DNA from: Hippasteria phrygiana
Taxonomy: Eukaryota > Echinodermata > Asteroidea > Valvatida > Goniasteridae
Length of the DNA stretch: 64,000 nt
Direction: 5' to 3'
NCBI GenBank assembly: GCA_037893225.1
Contig: JAZGUH010000331.1
Span: 930,001 to 994,000, forward strand
Position 1 is the first letter of the stretch, and every line of letters starts with the position of its first letter. Positions 40,601 through 47,720 of this stretch are shown here, one piece after another. The translations under genes were made by a program, and so were the position numbers. The notes below the pieces were generated by a model, which ran no database searches, was not told where the DNA came from, and worked only from the letters and a program-made list of their open reading frames with translations.

Positions 40601-43600
40601 AGGAGATGCAGGTACACATGTAGCTCGAATGATTTCATCCAACACAAATCACAAGCTACTTAATAAATGATTGATAATACCTTCCAACAGGGCTTTCAGG
40701 TTCTGGTTGAGCGTGAGTGGCTTGACTTTGGTCACAAATTTGGTGATCGTTGTGGTCATAAACCCAACGATGATGACATCAACCAGAGATGCCCAGTATT
40801 CCTGCAGTGGCTAGACTGCATACATCAACTCATCAAGCAGTATCCAACCGCATTTGAGTTCAATCAAACATTCCTGGTATGTTTAGCCATAGGAGTATGT
40901 ATTACCATGATTTAGTTTATAATGATAATAATCTGACTTGTATTTGAGTCATCAAACATCGAGTCTGAGTCAGAGCCTCACCACTTCTGTGTTTCAGTCC
41001 AAAGTCCAAAGTCAAGCAGGTCGGGACCGAGTCACAAAGGTTGAGTCCGAGTCACCTACTCAACAATGGAAACTAAATATAAATGAATTTGATGATAAAA
41101 TATGGATGTGATTTCCCCGTCGCTCAGGAAAGACATCGCCTTCAAAAGAATCTGTATTGCTTTAAAATACGTGATTGTGTGGTAAGTTTTTTTGCCAAGT
41201 CCGAGTCTAAAACTCAGTTCCATGTCTGACTCATTTGTCATCATGACTGGAGTCCGAGTCCGAGTCATGCAAAATACAGTTTGGGTTTGATTCAAGTCTG
41301 AGTCAAGAGTCACACAGCTCTGATATTAGAGGTTGAGATTGGTAACTTGTATTTGTATGTGAAAGCATACTCTGTGCACACATATAAAGAGACCATTTTT
41401 CAGTTGAGATTTTGAACACATACCTGCAGGTTTACTCCATGTCTTTAAGTTTAAACGACATGAATTAATCATTAGGTTATTATTTTGCATTGTATTCTGC
41501 ATTGTGTTGTACTGTATTGCATTGTGAAGTATTTGTATTAGGAGCAGTGTCTAACTCTGTTTGCAGGTGAAGCTAGTGCAACACACCTACTCTTGTCTCT
41601 TCGGCACCTTCCTTTGTAACAGCGCACAACAACGAGCCAAACACTCTATCAAAGACCGCACGTGCTCAGTCTGGGCATTACTGAGTGTCAAGGGGCATAA
41701 ATATCGGAACTTCCTCTTTTCCTCTACAACAGAACCGGTAAGGGATTAAAAGTAACTAATAGCACATGTATTTCAGAGAATGCTTTCCCCTAACCTAGCT
41801 GTCAGAAGCGTGCCACTATTGAGGCCTAGTCCCAATTAAGAATTGCAGTGACTTGCATACAGAGGTAATACAAATATTTCTTGAGATAGCTTTCTTATGT
41901 GACATCTGATTTGGAAATTATAACGAGCATGAAATGGAATGGAATTGTCTATGAAATGTTGCTGATGCCTGTATTTAACTCTAATTGGTTTCCTGCACAC
42001 AGCAATTAGAAACTGCAGAGTTGTTGACTCGAGTCAGTGACTTGGACTCGAGTCCGACTCGAGTCCGACTCGAGTCGCAATTTGTTTTACTTGCGACTTG
42101 ACTTGACTTGCAAAAAATGACTTGCGACTTGACTTGTCTTGCCAAAAAATGACTTGAGACCTGACTTGAAAAAATTGACTTGCCAACATTAACCAGTTTC
42201 TAAAAAATATATTTTGCTCGGTATTTTTATTTAGGATTTGGCCTGGAATCGGCGTGAAAAATCATCGTCATTACAAACTTTATTGTAGGCCTACATGTAC
42301 TTACCTAAACCATGGAGGAATGAACATCTAACAAACAAAAAACGGTGAACTAACAATGAACATCCATTGTTAAAAACTTGGCACTAAATCCATTGTTACT
42401 TGTTCACAGTGACAACGCGCGCTGTTGAGCGACCAATCGGTATTATTTAAACAAGCTGTTTTATAAAAGAAAGCTGTACGTGTGTTGCTATAACGCTATG
42501 GGCATAAACGAACTAATGTATAGAAGCAACTGGAAAAGAAAAGTAATACTATTGATAAAATAGCAAGAACTGTCATTTGTAGAGAAAATAATCTCAAGAT
42601 AAAACGTAAAAACTTTATAAAAACCATCTTATTTTAACCCTTTAGTTTATTTTTTACATGTTTGCTACTATAGCTATTATGATTTTTATGAAAGAAATTT
42701 CTGTTTTCGAATCTGTTGATCTGAGTTGAATCATTTGAAGTGCTTGTTCGACTCAAATTCTCCCTACGTCCGATATGCATGCATAATCCGCTAGCGCGCT
42801 ACGCATGCAGTGCAGCATATACCTTACATACACTGCACAATTCTGCACAGGTCTATCCGTACGGCTGTACGGGTCTCTTAAGCTGAACTTGCGAGGCAAT
42901 GCCGACTTCCATGCCGAAAGTTGTATCGTTTGGATATCGAGATTACGAAAGTTACGAATTAGATGCAACGCTCGATGCGGCACATGCTTACGTTTACAGT
43001 AACGAAAAAAATGACTTGGGACTTGACTTGACTTGAAAAAAATTGACTTGGGACTTGACTTGACTTGGGACTTAACTTGACTTGGGACTTGACTTGACTT
43101 TTAAAAAAATGACTTGACTTTAAAAAAAATGACTTGACTTAAAAAAAAAATGACTTGGTTAGACCTCTGAGAAAAGTACTCCTGAGCTTGTAACCAAACA
43201 GTTTATGTAAATTTGCTATCCACACAGATCCTGTATCCCTGCTGCCATGTACGCTCAATGCATTTCTGGACGGCAGTCTTCTTGTCTGACTCTACCCCAG
43301 CCACTTGCGAAGACAACTCAAGCCTCCTGCAGACTGCGCAGACAGCAACAGGAGAGGGCGCCAAACTGACCCGCACACGATCAGTGGATGACCTTCACAA
43401 AGGGGAAGAGGAGAATCGCCGGGGAAGCATCGTGGATGGAGTGCCTCTGGTAAGACGGCTTAGCGATCCCAACCTAAGTGAACTGAAGCTGGACGGGGGG
43501 AGGATGGGAACGCCCCCGCAGACCCGCAAGCTGGCCGACAGGCAGCTTGGGGGAGCAGTGGTTAAAGAAGAGGACGAGATAGATCCTGATACTACCAAGG

Positions 43601-46600
43601 AGGTACCGGACACTCAGGACAGCAACAATCTGGATGAAGACTTGATCGCTGATACCGATGCAGGGGTGAACACTCAGAGTCTAACCAATGGCCACTCCAA
43701 CGGACTTCTGAATGGAGATTGCAGTGACAGTGACCTCGGTGATGTTCCCCTGGATGATAATTCCCGGACCTCGACTCCCAAGCGCTGTCACCGCAGCAGC
43801 AGCAAGCAATCAGTAGATAAACCCATGAATGGTTCCACAGACACACTGACTGAGGAATCCAGTAGTAAGGGTAGCAATCCCGAACTGAATCACTGGAATC
43901 AGTGCAATGGACACGCGGATACCAGTGATGAGGAGAACGAGCATAGCACATTGGAATTGAGAGGCGATTGTGGGAGTGCAACTTGTAATGGTCTGTCCAC
44001 TGATAGCAGACTAGGGAAGTCAATTAGTATCAGCACCAGTACATCCGACCTGACCAGTTCCACCGTGGGAGCACACCTGCTGAGTCTTAACAGTCCGTTG
44101 TTTGTCTCAGGTTCAGCATCCCTGCCGGATCTCGGTGTCCAGACCAATGTGCCCAATGGTGACAGCCAGGATGTACGCCATGTCTCCAGTTCCAGTAACC
44201 CCAGCTTTGTCTCGGCGCCCTCCAGCCCTGTGTCCAGCGAGTCGCAGCCCTGCCTGACCCCTAGTGAGTTGGAGTCACTCAACATCAAGGGGTCAGCGAG
44301 TGGTTTAAAAGTGGGTCGCCACCTGGACGAGGATGGACTGACCACGGTCCCAGCCCCCGAGCAGGAACGACTGATAGGAATTATCAACAGACACCAGAGC
44401 GAAGTAGCCTTCCTCAGGCAAGAGGTGATCCGCCTGCAGAAATTGATACAGCAGTCTAGTCAGATGAGGGCGCTCTTCCCATCTGTGGTACTGAATGGGT
44501 TATACCAAGAGGACCTTGTGAGTAGCTAAAAAAAACCAGTGTTTCAAGACCCACACAATAAGAATGTTCATACTGTTCAAATTGTGTAGCACATTTGCAT
44601 ATTATGTTTCAAATTTTATTTCAAATCAGTCCCAAATCCTCCAATTTTAATCAGATTTTGCATGCACCCTTGGGGGATAGGGTCATGTTTTGAGTAATCC
44701 TTGGTTTTTTAAGTACATTTTGGGTCATTATTCCCTATTACTGCACACAGAAATAGCTAACTTCCTGGAATTTTGTGCAGTATTTTTGTGTGTAGGTATT
44801 AAACAAGAACAGTAAACTCTTTAAATAACCTATGAACTTCAATCTAGAGAAAATTCTGTGCATGTGCCCATACAAAATATTAGTTTTTGAAATGATTAGC
44901 CTGCACACAACTGTTTCTCACTGTTCATATCAATGTGTGATCACATGGTCTGGTACCTGGTATAAGATGGCATCACGCAGAGTACAATAAAAGTATGTGG
45001 CTAGTCTGGTGTCTGCTATATTTTCTATACAAAATTAATGTCAGACTATTTTTGACAAACTTTTCAATTAAAAATTAAGCCTGGTAACATCAATTTTTGG
45101 ACTCGGCACCATCAAAATAATTAGGACTGGACTCGATGTCTTTTGTAGTGTTTAAAGCAAGTATTTTTTTCAAAATCTTGCCTAGACTATTAGCTTTTCT
45201 AACTTATATACGGTGTCGAAACACAAATTGACTCTTTACTCATTTTGATGAGAACCTTAAGAAATAAATGAACCTCATGTGAACAGACATCTCTGAACAA
45301 ATAAGAAGATATACCAATGTTCATTAGCCTGTTTGAAAAATGGAGGACACAGTAGGAGGGTGCTGTTTTGTTTGGGTAGTGGGTGTACCCTTTTGTATCA
45401 AATTCACCGAAGCCAGATGGCACCCCTTTCGGATCTTCCAGGTCCTCTGTTTCCTCTATAAATACTAATATGCATAAGATGGAATTTTGCATTGCGGGGT
45501 GATTTAAATTTGGGGTGGCACGGGTGGCATTGGTGGCAAGTGTGTAAAGCTCTTGTCTCTCACCAATGTGGCCCGGGTTTGATTCCCGACCTGGACCTTA
45601 TGTGAGTCGGTTTTTCTCCGGGTCCTCCGGTTTTCCTCCCTCCGCAAAAAATCAACATCTTTTGTTGTGCTCTGTGGTTAGATATAGGTCGTATGGCCGG
45701 CTGCCAGAGGCACCTTTACGTGCCTTCGACTCGACCACGTTGTAGCTGCGTCCTTCGCAATTCAGCATCCCAGCTGCGAGTAAGGATGATTAGCCTCCCA
45801 AATTATTATAAATTATTATTATAATTCAATATATGGGGTTTTACCCTTCAGCAGCGTATTTTTAAAAACACTGTATACTCTGTGTTGTCTCGAGAGAGAT
45901 TATTTGGAAAAAGAGTTGAGTGGTAAGACGTCTGCACTAGAAAGCAGTAGGTTGTTGGTTCGAGTCCCACCTGAGTGATTTTTCCCAAATAGTCTCTCTC
46001 GGGACAACACTGAGTATACAGTGCTTATAAAAATATGTTGGGGACGGGCAAAAGCCCATATATTGAATGTACTAATGTTGATAATAACCTTGTAATGCCG
46101 CTCACACAAGTGTCGTCGTGACTCACAGGTGGTGCCTAGTGAGTTAGAGGAGGAGAAGGACCGAGATGCTTCATCTCGTTGTGGATCAATCACGTCAGAT
46201 GTCTCATGGGAACAGGTGGATGAGACCGAGACCAAACGTACCCTGTGGATGCCAGACTATGCCGCTACACATTGCTCCAAATGCAACGCTCAGTTCAATG
46301 TGGTCTTCAGGAAGCACCATTGTAGGTGAGTGGAAATTGAGTGTGGTGTAAGAGGATAAATTGTGTACAGTAACTAGGTATCATCGGTTAGATTTTTGTA
46401 TTTTAGCGACTGAGCAGATCAAACAATTTGAGGGGCTTAATTTGTTTGGGGGAAAGTGAGTATTGACAACTTTTTATGCCCCGCCGGCAAAGCCGAAAGG
46501 GAATACTGCATTTGCCTTGTCCTTCCGTGTGTGTGGGTGAGTTTGTATAGCTATTCAAACCGTGGACCTTTAACAAAGAGGACAATAGGGTCCACGATTG

Positions 46601-47686
46601 AGTCAAGGTCCACGATTGAAAATCGTGTACAAAACATATGGGAGGCCTTCCGAAAAAGTTGAAGTATAAACAAAAGAGGGACAATGGGAGGTCAGCGATT
46701 GCCGGTGTTTACACACTTGGGTGTGTGCGTGCGGGCGTGTTGGGGTATTCAAACCGTGGACAAAAAATGCCAGAGAATAAAAGAGAACAATATCGTCCTC
46801 GATTCCCAGCATACATCCGCGATTGGGAGTGTGTGTGCAAAACATATATATGGAGGTCTTCCGAAAAAGTACAAACAAAAGAGGAAGAATAGGACGTCCA
46901 CGTTTGGAGGTCGATACACGTTTTTGGGTTGGTTGTCCTTTACGACTAAGGACTTGGGACAATGGGGGATTTGGGATAACAATGAAACCGAGTCCTCGGG
47001 AGAATTTCGTGTACAAACCTTAAGGGAGCTGTTCGGAAAAAGTTGAAGTACAAACAAAGGGAACAAAGGAAGGGGTCTATTCATGGTCCTCGAAAGTACG
47101 GTAAAACACGACTGAGTGTGTGTGTGAGTTTGTTTCCGCATTCAATAGGGGACCTTGAACAAAAGAGGACAATAGGGTCCCAGATTGAGAAAGGTCCCCA
47201 TTTGAAAATCGTGTACAAAGCCAATGGGAGGCCTTCCGAATTTAAAGTACAAACAAAAGAGGGACAATAGGAGGTCCCCAATTGCACCCGTTTACACACT
47301 TGGGTGAGTATGTAAATACCGGCAATCGTGGACTAGGGACAAAAGGGTTAGGGCAGAGACAAAGGGTCCACGATTGACCTAACATTAACGATTAAAAATC
47401 GTGTACAAAACATGGGAGACCTTCCGAAAAAGTTAAAGTACAAACAAAAGAGGGAACAATAGGACGTCCGCGTTTGGAGGTCGATACACGTTTAACTGTG
47501 AGTTTGTATATGCTGGCAATCGTGGACCTAGGACAAAAGAATTCGGGCGTAGACAAAGGGGTCCACGTTTGACCTAACATCCACGATTGAAAATCGTGTA
47601 CAAAACCAATGGGAGGCCTTCCGAAAAAGTTAGAGTATAAACAAAAGAGGAACAATGGGAGGTCCACGATTGCACCCGTTTACATG

Positions 47687-47720
<34 letters not shown>

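Noticed and set aside
43213..43227. Start codon for a separate 438-residue protein at 43213
   Set aside because: The first five codons are intron and acceptor; similarity to MTMR3/4 starts exactly after the AG at 43227 and continues the previous exon in phase.
43592..44387. Antisense frames of 143 and 162 codons opposite the MTMR linker exon
   Set aside because: Shadows of the Ser/Asp-rich coding strand; no domain and no supporting signals.
46600..47700. Several open frames of 60-130 codons rich in PSFVYT/ADP-like repeats
   Set aside because: They follow the ~195 bp tandem units in several phases on both strands and show no domain.
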